Position numbers and translations under genes: made by a program. A DNA stretch of 64,000 bases from Hydrogenimonas urashimensis (GTDB lineage: Bacteria > Campylobacterota > Campylobacteria > Campylobacterales > Hydrogenimonadaceae): contig NZ_AP023212.1 in the NCBI RefSeq assembly GCF_016593255.1, positions 248,001 to 312,000 on the forward strand. The letters run 5' to 3'. The notes under the pieces are model-generated. The model was not told the DNA's origin, did no database searches, and was given only the letters and a program-made list of their open reading frames with translations. Shown here one piece after another: positions 23,118-31,494 of the stretch (the stretch's first letter is position 1; each line of letters starts with the position of its first letter).

Positions 23118-23217
23118 TGAACAGTCGTTAATGCTTGCATTCAAGAGATATTAACGATTGTTCATGTATTATTATTGAAAAAGAACGCCCGTTCATGTGA
23201 TTATGAACAATCGTTAA
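23118..23217. promoter_or_regulatory. Three operator-like repeats for the TetR regulator
   Basis: TGAACARTCGTTAA occurs at 23118-23131 and 23204-23217, and in reverse (TTAACGATTGTTCA) at 23151-23164. Each copy is an imperfect dyad (TGAAC/GTTAA). The middle copy lies just before a TATTAT -10-like box at 23167-23172, so binding there would block transcription of the adjacent regulator gene, implying autoregulation. Confidence 0.7.
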
Positions 23218-23252
23218 TGCCAATGGATCCCCAAATCAAGGAGTTTCTGACA

Positions 23253-23846
23253 ATGCCTAAACAGACGAACACCAAGCAGAAAATCATCGAAGCGGCGATC
23301 GATCTGATTGCAAAATTTGGATACAGAGGCGCTTCGGTACGCAAAATCGCGAAAGAAGTGGGAATCAGAGAGAGTGCGATCTACAACCATTTCAAAAACA
23401 AAGAGGAGATTCTCAAACAGATCATCGCCGAGATATTCGTCACCCCTTTTGAATTCAAAGATATCGAAGAGAAAGCGAAAAGAGGCAAATCGTTTTTACG
23501 GGAATTCGTGGTGGCTTACAAGCTGATCGCTTTCGACAAAAAGAAGGAGAAGCTGTTTCGTGTGCTTGTGATCGAACTCTTTCAGAACCGGGCTTTGAGG
23601 GAGAGTTTTATCCAGGAGTTTCACCAGAAGGATATCCAGCAGATTTCCCAGGCTTTTTTTATCATGATGCAAAACGGCATGATCCGCTCCGGCGATCCGA
23701 TGTTCATGGCTCAGGAGTTTCTCGCTCCCCTCTTCTACATACGTCTGCAGGTTTCGCTTTTGCGAATCGATGCCAAACCGACGACATCGGTCTCAACGCA
23801 GTTTGAGAAACATGTCGACTTCTTCTGGGAATCGGTGGCGCAGTGA
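23253..23846 (+). CDS. TetR/AcrR family transcriptional regulator
   Basis: A 197-residue repressor. The N-terminal helix-turn-helix (KQKIIEAAIDLIAKFGYRG, ASVRKIAKEVGIRESAIYNH, residues about 8-50) is typical, and the C-terminal ligand-binding half is helical and of no specific class. AAGGAG at 23238-23243 supports ATG 23253; in-frame codons further upstream overlap the operators. There is no adjacent efflux operon on the same strand, so its targets beyond itself are unknown. Confidence 0.88.
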   Translation: MPKQTNTKQKIIEAAIDLIAKFGYRGASVRKIAKEVGIRESAIYNHFKNKEEILKQIIAEIFVTPFEFKDIEEKAKRGKSFLREFVVAYKLIAFDKKKEKLFRVLVIELFQNRALRESFIQEFHQKDIQQISQAFFIMMQNGMIRSGDPMFMAQEFLAPLFYIRLQVSLLRIDAKPTTSVSTQFEKHVDFFWESVAQ

Positions 23847-23914
23847 AGGGAACGGCCAGCGGCCTTTTGGCAGAGAATCCGGCGGCGCATAGAACGCGGG
23901 ATTTCAATGCGGTA

Positions 23915-25804
23915 TCAGGCGTATACGATGTAGCGGATGGAGGCTGCCTGGAGTTTTGAGAGATTCTCTTCATGAACTCCGGTGATGATAAGCTCGATAT
24001 CGAGACTTCCCAAAAGTGTCAAGAGTGCATTTTTGGAAGCGGTATCAAGATCGAGGAAGGAGTTTTCGCTCATTTTGACATAGGCGGGTGCACTGTATTT
24101 AAGATAGCTGTACTCCCCTCTTTCGGCACTGAAACGGCTGATACCGAAACGGACGCCGTACTCCTTGAGTGTCATGGAGACATGTTCTACAACAATCGGT
24201 TCGAGAGCCAGTATGTCGTGTTCCGAAATTTCGACGTAGAGTTTTCCCCTGTGGTTTTCCGCTATCTCTTTGACCGTATCTTCGAAAATGAAGAGCTTGT
24301 CGCTTTCTTGAAGCATATCGGCGATCATTTCGAAAGCGATCGTCTCCTCTTTGAAACGGTGTTTTTTCATATAGTCGAATTCGAAGTTCAGAAGATCCTG
24401 CTCCAATCCAAGTTCCACAACGGCGGGAACGTATTCGCCGTATCGGATGGTTCGGCCCTCGTGGATGATATCGAACGAAAGGATGTGGCTCGCCTCTTTT
24501 TGCTGTTTGAGATCGACAACCGGAGTCATAACTGGCTTGAGGTGTCCCTCCCTGAGGGCTTTTGTTATGATTTCCCGCCACTCTGTCTTTCCCGCCGCGG
24601 GCCGGTTTTCGTCCGATTCAAAGACCACGATGCGGTCCTCGTTGTACATTGCCGCATCGGTGAGCGCCGAATCGACACAGCTTAGAAGCTTGCTCATGGG
24701 CATCTTCCTGACATATTCGCAGATTCCGACACTTAGAGTGAGAAGATTGCGAAGGCCGTATCTCTCGCACAGCAGCATATGTTTTCCAATGATGCTTTTG
24801 GCGAGATCTTTGGCCGTTTGGGCATTGTAGACAGGCAGCAGCAGGGCGAATTCCGTACCGTTGATCCGGCAGATGAGCGGTTCATGAACCAGTTCACTCT
24901 CCTGCTTGAGAATTTTTGCAAACTCCAAAAGCAGTTCATCCATCTTTTTGTGCCCTATTTTTCTGTTTCCCTCCACCACCCCGTTCATACGGATCATCAT
25001 CAAGGATCCCCGGGAGCGGGTATCGTTGGCCATCAGGTATTCGGGAAGTTTGAGCTGGAAATAGCGCCGGTTGAAAAGATCGGTCGCCTGGTCGAGATAG
25101 AGCATCTCCTGACTCTCTTTCATCGCTTCGGAACTGCGCACATAGAGCTCTTTGACCCGTTTGACCATCGAGTTCATCGCAAGCACCACGTTTTTGAGTT
25201 CCACCGTGGAGGGGATCTCCTTCTGGATGATGAAGCGGTTATGTATGACCCCTTCCGCTTGGTTTTTTATGTTCTCCAGCGAGCGCAGAACGACACGCAG
25301 AACGAGGTTGAGAAGCAGGAGTCCCAGGATGCCGAAGATCACGAAAAGGGCGATCGTGTAGAAAAAGAGTCCGTAAAGCTCTCGATAGGCGGCGCTTCGG
25401 TCTGCCTGAACCAGGAGATTGAGAAATTTGCTATGGTCCTCCTCCAGGACATCGGTAGCGATGGGTGCCTTTATCTGCACCAATTCGACGAACCATTCGG
25501 GTACCTCTTTGAGATCGGCACGTTTGATTCGTTTGTACAGAGTGGCATTTTGCATGTCCTTGAGTTCGATCAGACCAAATTTGCCGCTGCCAAACAGGGC
25601 GTCGACGACGGTTTTCATCTCCTTTTCGTCATCGATGACGGGTTTGAGAGAGCGGGTCAGCGCATGCGCCGCACTTTTTGCATCTGCCGCCAGCTGCTCT
25701 TCGAAAAACCCTTTCGACTTGACGAAGTAGATGCCCAGAACGCTTCCGAGGAGAAAAAGTAGAAGAAGTGAGACGACGATACCGATCTGTTTGGTGAGTG
25801 ACAC
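23915..25804 (-). CDS. LapD-like membrane protein with degenerate GGDEF and EAL domains
   Basis: A 629-residue inner-membrane protein. It has a signal anchor (residues 8-28), a periplasmic LapD/MoxY-type domain (about 30-145), a second membrane helix (about 147-170), a HAMP-like linker, a GGDEF domain (about 235-395) and an EAL domain (about 405-625). The GGDEF loop reads NGTEF and the EAL signature reads DIIHE, so neither enzyme activity is expected. This fits LapD, which binds c-di-GMP and controls a periplasmic protease and so surface adhesion. No lapG is nearby. Confidence 0.85.
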   Translation of the reverse strand: MSLTKQIGIVVSLLLLFLLGSVLGIYFVKSKGFFEEQLAADAKSAAHALTRSLKPVIDDEKEMKTVVDALFGSGKFGLIELKDMQNATLYKRIKRADLKEVPEWFVELVQIKAPIATDVLEEDHSKFLNLLVQADRSAAYRELYGLFFYTIALFVIFGILGLLLLNLVLRVVLRSLENIKNQAEGVIHNRFIIQKEIPSTVELKNVVLAMNSMVKRVKELYVRSSEAMKESQEMLYLDQATDLFNRRYFQLKLPEYLMANDTRSRGSLMMIRMNGVVEGNRKIGHKKMDELLLEFAKILKQESELVHEPLICRINGTEFALLLPVYNAQTAKDLAKSIIGKHMLLCERYGLRNLLTLSVGICEYVRKMPMSKLLSCVDSALTDAAMYNEDRIVVFESDENRPAAGKTEWREIITKALREGHLKPVMTPVVDLKQQKEASHILSFDIIHEGRTIRYGEYVPAVVELGLEQDLLNFEFDYMKKHRFKEETIAFEMIADMLQESDKLFIFEDTVKEIAENHRGKLYVEISEHDILALEPIVVEHVSMTLKEYGVRFGISRFSAERGEYSYLKYSAPAYVKMSENSFLDLDTASKNALLTLLGSLDIELIITGVHEENLSKLQAASIRYIVYA

Positions 25805-25928
25805 GGCGACCCCTTTGGCGGTAGAGTGAGGCGAATTATAAATTGTATAGTGCGTAACATAAGATTGTATATAAATATCGGTAATTGTATTCTTAATATT
25901 AGGTTGGGGCCTCCCGGGAAGAGACCCC

Positions 25929-26300
25929 TCACTGTTGGGGCTGATAGGGGATCAGTTCGAAGCCGATCGAACGAAGATAGAAGATGCCGCCGTCGAGATT
26001 GACGACATTGTAACCCTGCTGTCGGAGGAAATTGGTCACCATCCGGGTACGGCTTCCCGTTCTGCAGATGAGACCGACCAGCGACTCTTTGTCCGCTATC
26101 TTTTCATAGGCCTCCATGAATTTGTCGATATCGTAATTGCCGTAGGCGTCGAAAAAGGTGATGCACGCCGCACCCGGTACGATACCGGTCTGCCGCCATT
26201 CCGGCTCGGTACGGATATCGATGATCTTCATCACGCCGCTTTCGAGCATCTTGGCAGTAGGGCGCAGATGGATCGCGTTGCTGATTTCTTCGGGAGTCAT
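25929..26300 (-). CDS. Rhodanese-like domain protein
   Basis: A 123-residue single-domain rhodanese. DIRTEPEW and GAACITF mark the fold, and the active-site loop is CRTGSRT with Cys79. It should carry persulfide sulfur in the cytoplasm. The start at 26300 follows AAAGGA; the longer frame adds 15 unlikely residues. It lies upstream of the LapD-like gene on the same strand with a 124-base gap that contains AT-rich promoter-like sequence. Confidence 0.88.
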   Translation of the reverse strand: MTPEEISNAIHLRPTAKMLESGVMKIIDIRTEPEWRQTGIVPGAACITFFDAYGNYDIDKFMEAYEKIADKESLVGLICRTGSRTRMVTNFLRQQGYNVVNLDGGIFYLRSIGFELIPYQPQQ

Positions 26301-26355
26301 TGTTTTCCTTTTGTCGAAATTTTGAAACCGACATTTTATCATCAATTCCGAGTTT

Positions 26356-26820
26356 TCAATCGCGGAGCAGACTCTTTGCCGGAACCGTCCGCCCTGCTTT
26401 TTTCAGCAGTTGCCTGTAATGGTCCACCCCCATGAAGCTCTTTTCGAGCCGCCATCTCAGGATGAATTCGACAATCTCCCCTTTGAGGCTCTCGTCGAGC
26501 TGTTCCACCCGGCCGAAGTAGCGGAGGCTGATGTTCTTGGCCCGCTTTCTCCCCTCCTCTTCCACGTAGGTGATGGCGATGATCTGCGCATATTTGCCCT
26601 CGCTGATTTTTCCCAGACTCTCCCCTCCCAGGGAGATGCCCGAAAGATTGATCGCCTTGAAAGCGAAAAGATCCTTAAAAGCCGGAACTTTCTCTTTCAG
26701 CCTAAGCGTTTCGTAGAGAGCTTTCAGCCGGTTGAGATTTTTCTTTCGTTCGATTTCGTAGGTGGATATGGCGGTGGCTTTGTCGGCGAGTGCTTTGAGG
26801 CGGTCGAGTTTGTCGGACAT
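26356..26820 (-). CDS. Hypothetical protein
   Basis: A 154-residue soluble protein with no membrane segment. A helical, basic N-terminus (KLDRLKALADKATAISTYEI, ERKKNLNRLKALYETLRL) precedes a strand-rich middle (KYAQIIAITYVEEEGRKRAK) and a helical end (GVDHYRQLLKKAGRTV). I do not recognise the family. It lies 55 bases upstream of the rhodanese start and may be co-transcribed with it. Confidence 0.7.
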   Translation of the reverse strand: MSDKLDRLKALADKATAISTYEIERKKNLNRLKALYETLRLKEKVPAFKDLFAFKAINLSGISLGGESLGKISEGKYAQIIAITYVEEEGRKRAKNISLRYFGRVEQLDESLKGEIVEFILRWRLEKSFMGVDHYRQLLKKAGRTVPAKSLLRD

Positions 26821-26903
26821 TTCAGCTCCATATTAAAGAATATCATCAATATTCTATCGCGTTTTTATGGTAAAATCAAACCACTTCCCAGGAAGGATGC
26901 CAA

Positions 26904-27326
26904 ATGCCCATACGAACCCCCTATCTCGCAACGGACAGTGTCATCGAATGCTTCAACGAGATGGACGAATTCGAAGGAATCGTACTGATCGAGCGAAAAA
27001 ACGCCCCCCATGGCCTCGCACTTCCCGGCGGTTTCGTCGATGTCGGAGAGAGAGTCGAAGATGCCTGCCGCAGGGAGATGAAAGAGGAGACCGGGCTTGA
27101 TGTCAAGCTGCAGCATCTGCTCGGAGTCTACTCCGACCCCGAGCGCGATCCCCGTTTTCACAGTGTCTCGGTGGTCTACGTGAGCCGCGCCCGGGGTCTG
27201 CCTGTCGGGGGAGACGATGCGAAAACGGCCCATCTTTTCCATTTTTCCCGCATCCCCTGGGAGAAGCTCGTTTTCGACCACGAAAAGATTTTGCGCGATT
27301 ATTTAGAGTACAAGGACAGATGTTAA
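26904..27326 (+). CDS. NUDIX hydrolase, ADP-ribose pyrophosphatase-like
   Basis: A 140-residue protein with a complete NUDIX box: GGFVDVGERVEDACRRE then MKEETGL. The N-terminal IRTPYLATDSVIE strand and the YSDPERDPR segment after the box match the small ADP-ribose pyrophosphatase group. ATG 26904 follows GGAAGGA. Its TAA is directly followed by the ATG of murA, so the two are co-transcribed. Confidence 0.88.
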   Translation: MPIRTPYLATDSVIECFNEMDEFEGIVLIERKNAPHGLALPGGFVDVGERVEDACRREMKEETGLDVKLQHLLGVYSDPERDPRFHSVSVVYVSRARGLPVGGDDAKTAHLFHFSRIPWEKLVFDHEKILRDYLEYKDRC

Positions 27327-28589
27327 ATGGATTACCTATCGATTACCGGCCCGTCACGACTTGGCGGTGAAATTTCGATTGCAGGGGCGAAAAATGCCGC
27401 TCTGCCGCTCATGGCCGCCACGCTCCTGTGCGACGCTCCCGTTGTCATCAACAACATCCCCGACGTTGCGGATATACGGACGCTGCTGAAACTCTTCGAC
27501 AAACTCGGCAGCAAATTTCTCTTCGAGGACCATACACTGACGATCGACAACGAAGCGGTCAACAACACGACGGCCACCTACGATATCGTTAAGACAATGC
27601 GCGCTTCCATTCTGGTGCTCGGTCCTCTGCTTGCCCGGTTCGGACGGTGCGAAGTGAGTCTTCCGGGCGGATGCGCCATCGGTCAGCGCCCCATCGATCT
27701 GCACCTCAAGGCCCTCGAGCAGATGGGGGCGATCATAGAAATCAAAAACGGGTACGTGGTCGCCACGGCGCCGGAAGGATTGCAAGGAACCCGTATCATT
27801 TTCGACAAAATCACCGTCACAGGCAGCGAAAACATCATCATGGCGGCCGCTCTCGCCAAAGGAAAGAGCGAACTGATCAATGTGGCCAAAGAGCCGGAAG
27901 TGGTGCAGCTATGCGAAGTGCTTCATGCCGCTGGGGTTGAAATCGAGGGAATCGGCGGAGATGAACTGATTATTCACGGGACCGACAGAGAGCCGGTCTG
28001 TTTCGAGGAGTTTTCAATCATTCCGGACCGTATCGAGGCGGGGACCTACCTCTGCGCGGCGGCCATTACCTACAGTAGCGTCACACTCAACCATGTACGT
28101 CCCGACCATCTCGACGCGGTGACGGCCAAACTTCATGAAGCGGGCTGCCGAGTGGAGAGCGATGAGAACACAATGACACTCTACCCCGCGGCGCGGCTCA
28201 AGGCGTTTGAAATCTCCACGACGGAGTACCCGGGGTTCCCGACCGACATGCAGGCGCAGTTCATGGCGCTTGCAACCCAGGCGGAAGGTGTGAGCATTAT
28301 CGAAGAGCGCCTGTTCGAAAACCGTTTCATGCACGTCAGCGAGCTGCAGCGTCTGGGAGCGAGTATCCATCTTAAAGGTCATACCGCCACCCTCAACGGA
28401 CCGATCCAGCTGCTTGGCGCCGATGTCATGGCGACCGACCTGCGCGCAAGCAGCGCCCTGGTGCTCGGCGGACTCGCTGCCAGCGGCGTGACCAATGTCC
28501 ATCGTATCTACCATCTCGACCGCGGATACGAAGCTCTTCACGAAAAATTGAAATGTCTTGGAGCAAAGATAGAGAGGCTGAAAGAGTAG
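27327..28589 (+). CDS. murA: UDP-N-acetylglucosamine 1-carboxyvinyltransferase
   Basis: MurA transfers enolpyruvate from PEP to UDP-GlcNAc, the first committed step of peptidoglycan synthesis. The 420-residue protein shows AKNAALPL (Lys22, Asn23) and [16 protein letters not shown] with the PEP-binding Cys116, the target of fosfomycin. [17 protein letters not shown] and [15 protein letters not shown] are the later family signatures. It is full length and starts immediately after the NUDIX stop codon. Confidence 0.97.
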   Translation: MDYLSITGPSRLGGEISIAGAKNAALPLMAATLLCDAPVVINNIPDVADIRTLLKLFDKLGSKFLFEDHTLTIDNEAVNNTTATYDIVKTMRASILVLGPLLARFGRCEVSLPGGCAIGQRPIDLHLKALEQMGAIIEIKNGYVVATAPEGLQGTRIIFDKITVTGSENIIMAAALAKGKSELINVAKEPEVVQLCEVLHAAGVEIEGIGGDELIIHGTDREPVCFEEFSIIPDRIEAGTYLCAAAITYSSVTLNHVRPDHLDAVTAKLHEAGCRVESDENTMTLYPAARLKAFEISTTEYPGFPTDMQAQFMALATQAEGVSIIEERLFENRFMHVSELQRLGASIHLKGHTATLNGPIQLLGADVMATDLRASSALVLGGLAASGVTNVHRIYHLDRGYEALHEKLKCLGAKIERLKE

Positions 28590-28595
28590 CCGGGC

Positions 28596-28976
28596 CTACT
28601 CTTCCTCTTCGAAGATGATGATTTCGTAATTGTTTTTCGCGACCATGGCGCGATGGCTTGGAATGGTGGCATGGCTGTGCGCCTTTTCGAGCTCTTCGCG
28701 AAGAGAGTCGATCTCTTTTTGCATCGCATCGATCTTCTCTTTGAGCTGCATGATAATGTCCACACCCGCCAGGTTCACTCCCAAATCCCGTGTCAGACGC
28801 AGAATGAGTTTGATACGGTCGATATCCCGCTGAGAATAAAGACGCATGCGTCCTTGCGTACGTGACGGTTCGATGAGCCCTTCCCTCTCGTACTGCCGGA
28901 GTGTCTGCGGATGGATGTTCAGAACCTTCGCCACCACACTGATCAGATAGACCGGTTCGTCATAGCTGTGCATCAT
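28596..28976 (-). CDS. hspR: Heat shock repressor HspR (MerR family)
   Basis: A 126-residue MerR-type regulator. The helix-turn-helix region ([33 protein letters not shown], residues about 10-45) is typical of HspR, followed by a coiled-coil dimerisation helix and an acidic tail ending EEEE. HspR represses chaperone genes in Campylobacterota and works with DnaK or CbpA. Its ATG overlaps the stop of cbpA (ATGA), so the pair is one operon and is probably autoregulated. Confidence 0.92.
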   Translation of the reverse strand: MMHSYDEPVYLISVVAKVLNIHPQTLRQYEREGLIEPSRTQGRMRLYSQRDIDRIKLILRLTRDLGVNLAGVDIIMQLKEKIDAMQKEIDSLREELEKAHSHATIPSHRAMVAKNNYEIIIFEEEE

Positions 28977-29875
28977 TCACCTCCCGGTAGTTTTTCTTCC
29001 ATCATTTTAGCAAGTTCCGGATCGAGCTCTTCGACTTTGGGCAGAAGGATGTTGGCGATGAGGTAGAGATCGCCTTTCGTCTTGGTTTTGCGATTCGTCG
29101 CACCCAGCCCTTTGACGCGAAACTTTTGCCCGTTCTTCGTGTTTTTTGGCACTTTCAGCGTGATCTCCTTCTCCAGCGTGGGCACTTTGATCTTTCCGCC
29201 GAACATCGCTGTTTTCAAAGGAATGTCGATGGTTTTGTAAAGGTTGTCGCCTTTGCGCTCGTACTCCGGACTGGGCGCCACTTCGATCTTCAATAACAGG
29301 TCGCCACGCTGTCCGTTGTAACTTTTGCCTTTACCTCGGATGCGCAGGGTTTCGCCCGTTTTCACGCCGGCGGGTATGCGAATGTCGAAAGATTCGCCGT
29401 TGATCGAAATATTGTGGGTACCGCCCTGTACCGCCGTGTTGAAGGGAATCGTGATTTTGGCATGAATATCAAGATCGGGGGCCCCCATGCCTCCCATGTC
29501 GAAACCGCCGAATCCACCGCTGCTGAAACCGCCGAATCCTCCTCTTGCGGAGCCTCCGAATCCTCCGAAACCGCCTCCGCCGAAAATATTGCGCAGAATC
29601 TCTTCAAGGTCGACATTGCCGCCCTGTCCCTGCGCGAAATCGTGGAAACTCTGGCCGCCGAACATCTGGTCACCGAACTGGTCGTACTGTTTTTTCTTTT
29701 CCGGGTCGCTCAGGACCTCGTAGGCGGCATTGATCTCTTTGAATTTCTCTTCCGCACCCGGATCTTTGTTGATATCGGGATGGTATTTTCTCGCTAATTT
29801 CCGATAGGCACGTTTGATTTCGTCGGCGCTCGCATTTTCGCTGACGCCCAATGTTTCGTAGAGGCTTTTGCTCAT
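28973..29875 (-). CDS. cbpA: DnaJ-like co-chaperone CbpA
   Basis: A 300-residue J-domain protein. The J domain (residues 4-68) has the HPD motif at 32-34, followed by a Gly/Phe-rich region of about 60 residues and the two C-terminal beta domains ([20 protein letters not shown] in part). It lacks the four CxxCxGxG zinc motifs, so it is the CbpA type rather than DnaJ itself. AAAGGAG before ATG 29875 sets the start. It heads the cbpA-hspR operon. Confidence 0.93.
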   Translation of the reverse strand: MSKSLYETLGVSENASADEIKRAYRKLARKYHPDINKDPGAEEKFKEINAAYEVLSDPEKKKQYDQFGDQMFGGQSFHDFAQGQGGNVDLEEILRNIFGGGGFGGFGGSARGGFGGFSSGGFGGFDMGGMGAPDLDIHAKITIPFNTAVQGGTHNISINGESFDIRIPAGVKTGETLRIRGKGKSYNGQRGDLLLKIEVAPSPEYERKGDNLYKTIDIPLKTAMFGGKIKVPTLEKEITLKVPKNTKNGQKFRVKGLGATNRKTKTKGDLYLIANILLPKVEELDPELAKMMEEKLPGGE

Positions 29876-29902
29876 GCCCACTCCTTTGATTACATTACAT
29901 AG

Positions 29903-29957
29903 ACTCTTTTTAGAGTTTTTTTAAGGAATTTTATCATAAATCTTTAGTCTATGTCAA
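29903..29957 (-). promoter_or_regulatory. Promoter and possible HspR operator of cbpA-hspR
   Basis: On the minus strand, TTGACA (29952-29957) and TAAAAT (29928-29933) are 18 bases apart, a strong sigma-70-type promoter. Just downstream, 29903-29916 is a dyad, ACTCTAAAAAGAGT, where a repressor could block elongation or initiation. That this is the HspR site is inferred from position only; it does not match the classic HAIR element closely. Confidence 0.65.
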
Positions 29958-29979
29958 TCAACTTTGAGCGGAAAAGCAC

Positions 29980-30531
29980 CTATTTACGGCTATTTTTTTG
30001 AAAAAAAAGGAGTCGTAGGCAGTGAGGAGTGAAACAGACGGGAGGAACTTCACGGGCATACCTCTCGTAGTCATCGCCGAACTTTCTGCGGCACTCCCTC
30101 TCTTCCAAAGTGAGAACCATGACGACGATGAACACCATCTCCACAGGTGCCACGATCGTGATGAAAGCGGGTGAACCGACGACAAAGGCGAGCGCCAGCG
30201 GCACGAGCGTAAGACCAAAGAGCATCGGGTGGCGCATATGGGCGTATATGCCGGTAGTGACGAGCCGGTCGGTTTCGAGCCTCGGCACATCGGGTGAAGA
30301 TTTGCCGCTTTTTGCCAGCTCCCTGCCGCCGGCCGCCGCAGCTTTGAAGGCAAGCGCCATCAGCCCAATGCCCGCCGGAAAAGAGAGCAGATGCCATATC
30401 CATGAGAAGAAAAGTTCCCGAAAATGCCGAAGATCGAGCCAGATGCCCAGACAAGTGCCGCCTATGAGCAAAAGAGCCCAAAGAAGCAGTCGCACAACGA
30501 CAGAAAAAGATGTGTTGATTCTCAAAAGCAT
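29980..30531 (-). CDS. Isoprenylcysteine methyltransferase/PEMT-family membrane protein
   Basis: A 183-residue membrane protein with four to five helices and the family's C-terminal signature: LVTTGIYAHMRHPMLFGL, then EERECRRKFGDDYERYAREV. These residues bind SAM in ICMT and PEMT enzymes. The methyl acceptor is unknown. AAAAGG touches the ATG at 30531, so a TTG start two codons later (30525) is possible. The gene begins shortly after the divergent tRNA. Confidence 0.85.
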   Translation of the reverse strand: MLLRINTSFSVVVRLLLWALLLIGGTCLGIWLDLRHFRELFFSWIWHLLSFPAGIGLMALAFKAAAAGGRELAKSGKSSPDVPRLETDRLVTTGIYAHMRHPMLFGLTLVPLALAFVVGSPAFITIVAPVEMVFIVVMVLTLEERECRRKFGDDYERYAREVPPVCFTPHCLRLLFFQKNSRK

Positions 30532-30647
30532 TCCTTTTGCATGAATGTCCCGTATTCCCTGCCGATTATAACTTAACAATTTAATGCCGAGATAGCTTCC
30601 GGAGTTTGCTATAATAACATTCGATTTTCCTGCAACACTCTTCGCAT

Positions 30648-30724
30648 GCACCCATAGCTCAGCTGGATAGAGCGTCGGATTCCGGTTCCGAAGGCCTGAG
30701 GTTCGAATCCTCATGGGTGTACCA
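30648..30724 (+). tRNA. tRNA-Arg (anticodon CCG)
   Basis: A full cloverleaf: acceptor GCACCCA/TGGGTGT with a terminal G-U pair, D-arm AGCTC..GAGC, anticodon arm TCGGA-TTCCGGT-TCCGA with CCG in the loop, and T-arm GAGGTTCGAATCCTC. The 3' CCA (30722-30724) is encoded. Confidence 0.95.
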
Positions 30725-30795
30725 CCCATCGTTCGCCTTGAATAATGATGTCCGATTTTACAAACTGATGTTACAAAATATCCCCGTTTTTCGAG

Positions 30796-30811
30796 AACGG
30801 CCCTAGCCGTT
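30796..30811. terminator. Short hairpin after tRNA-Arg
   Basis: AACGGC and GCCGTT pair around CCTA, 72 bases after the tRNA. It has no T-run, so it is a weak terminator candidate. Confidence 0.3.
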
Positions 30812-30896
30812 GTCTACCGATCTCTTCGTTTTGCGGCGTATCGCAGAAAGGCAATAGTTTGATAGAATAGTCCCAACAAAAAAAGAGAGGTTTTTC

Positions 30897-31490
30897 ATGC
30901 TGTTCGATTACACCCAGACCGACCCGAAACTCAACTACAAGCTCATGAGCCAGACCATCATTCCCCGTCCCATCGCATGGATTGTCACCGAAAATGAAGG
31001 CGTTGTCAATGTGGCGCCTTTTAGCTATTTCACGGGACTCTCCTCCAAGCCCCCTACGATGATCGTTTCAATCGGTCACAAAAGCGGCGGCATGCCCAAA
31101 GATACGCTGGCCAATCTGCACAAAAGCGGCAAATGCACCGTCTGTATGGTAAAACCGGAGCATCTTGAGTGGATGCATCTAAGCTCTAAGGAGATGGCGG
31201 ACGATCAAAGCGAAGCGGAAAAATTCGGTATTCCGCTGGAGCGGAAGATAAAAGCCTTTCCCCCGATGGTGAAAAGCTCGCCCGTCGCCTTCTTTTGCGA
31301 GCTCTACCAGGAGACCGACCTGAAGGGAAGCAAAACGATTCCGCTGGTCCTAGAGATCAAACAGCAGTATATCGACGACGGGTGCATCGTGGACAATGAG
31401 CGTTTGACGGTGAAGTTCGAAGCCCTCGCGCGAGTGGGCCGAAGCTATGCCCGCATAGGCGAGGAGTTGAGCGCTCCGGATATTCCGTAA
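30897..31490 (+). CDS. Flavin reductase family protein
   Basis: A 197-residue FMN-binding split-barrel protein. IIPRPIAWIVTENEGVVNVA and PFSYFTGLSSKPPTMIVSIG (both in part) are the FMN-binding segments of the flavin-reductase-like group, and GMPKDTLANLHKSGKCTV follows. It binds FMN and may reduce flavins or other small substrates. The gene is single and converges on the DUF2207 gene, with 4 bases between the stops. Confidence 0.88.
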   Translation: MLFDYTQTDPKLNYKLMSQTIIPRPIAWIVTENEGVVNVAPFSYFTGLSSKPPTMIVSIGHKSGGMPKDTLANLHKSGKCTVCMVKPEHLEWMHLSSKEMADDQSEAEKFGIPLERKIKAFPPMVKSSPVAFFCELYQETDLKGSKTIPLVLEIKQQYIDDGCIVDNERLTVKFEALARVGRSYARIGEELSAPDIP

Positions 31491-31494
31491 AAGG

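Noticed and set aside
29480-29610. Tandem repeat in the cbpA gene
   Set aside because: The repeated triplets encode the Gly/Phe-rich linker that is normal for J-domain proteins.
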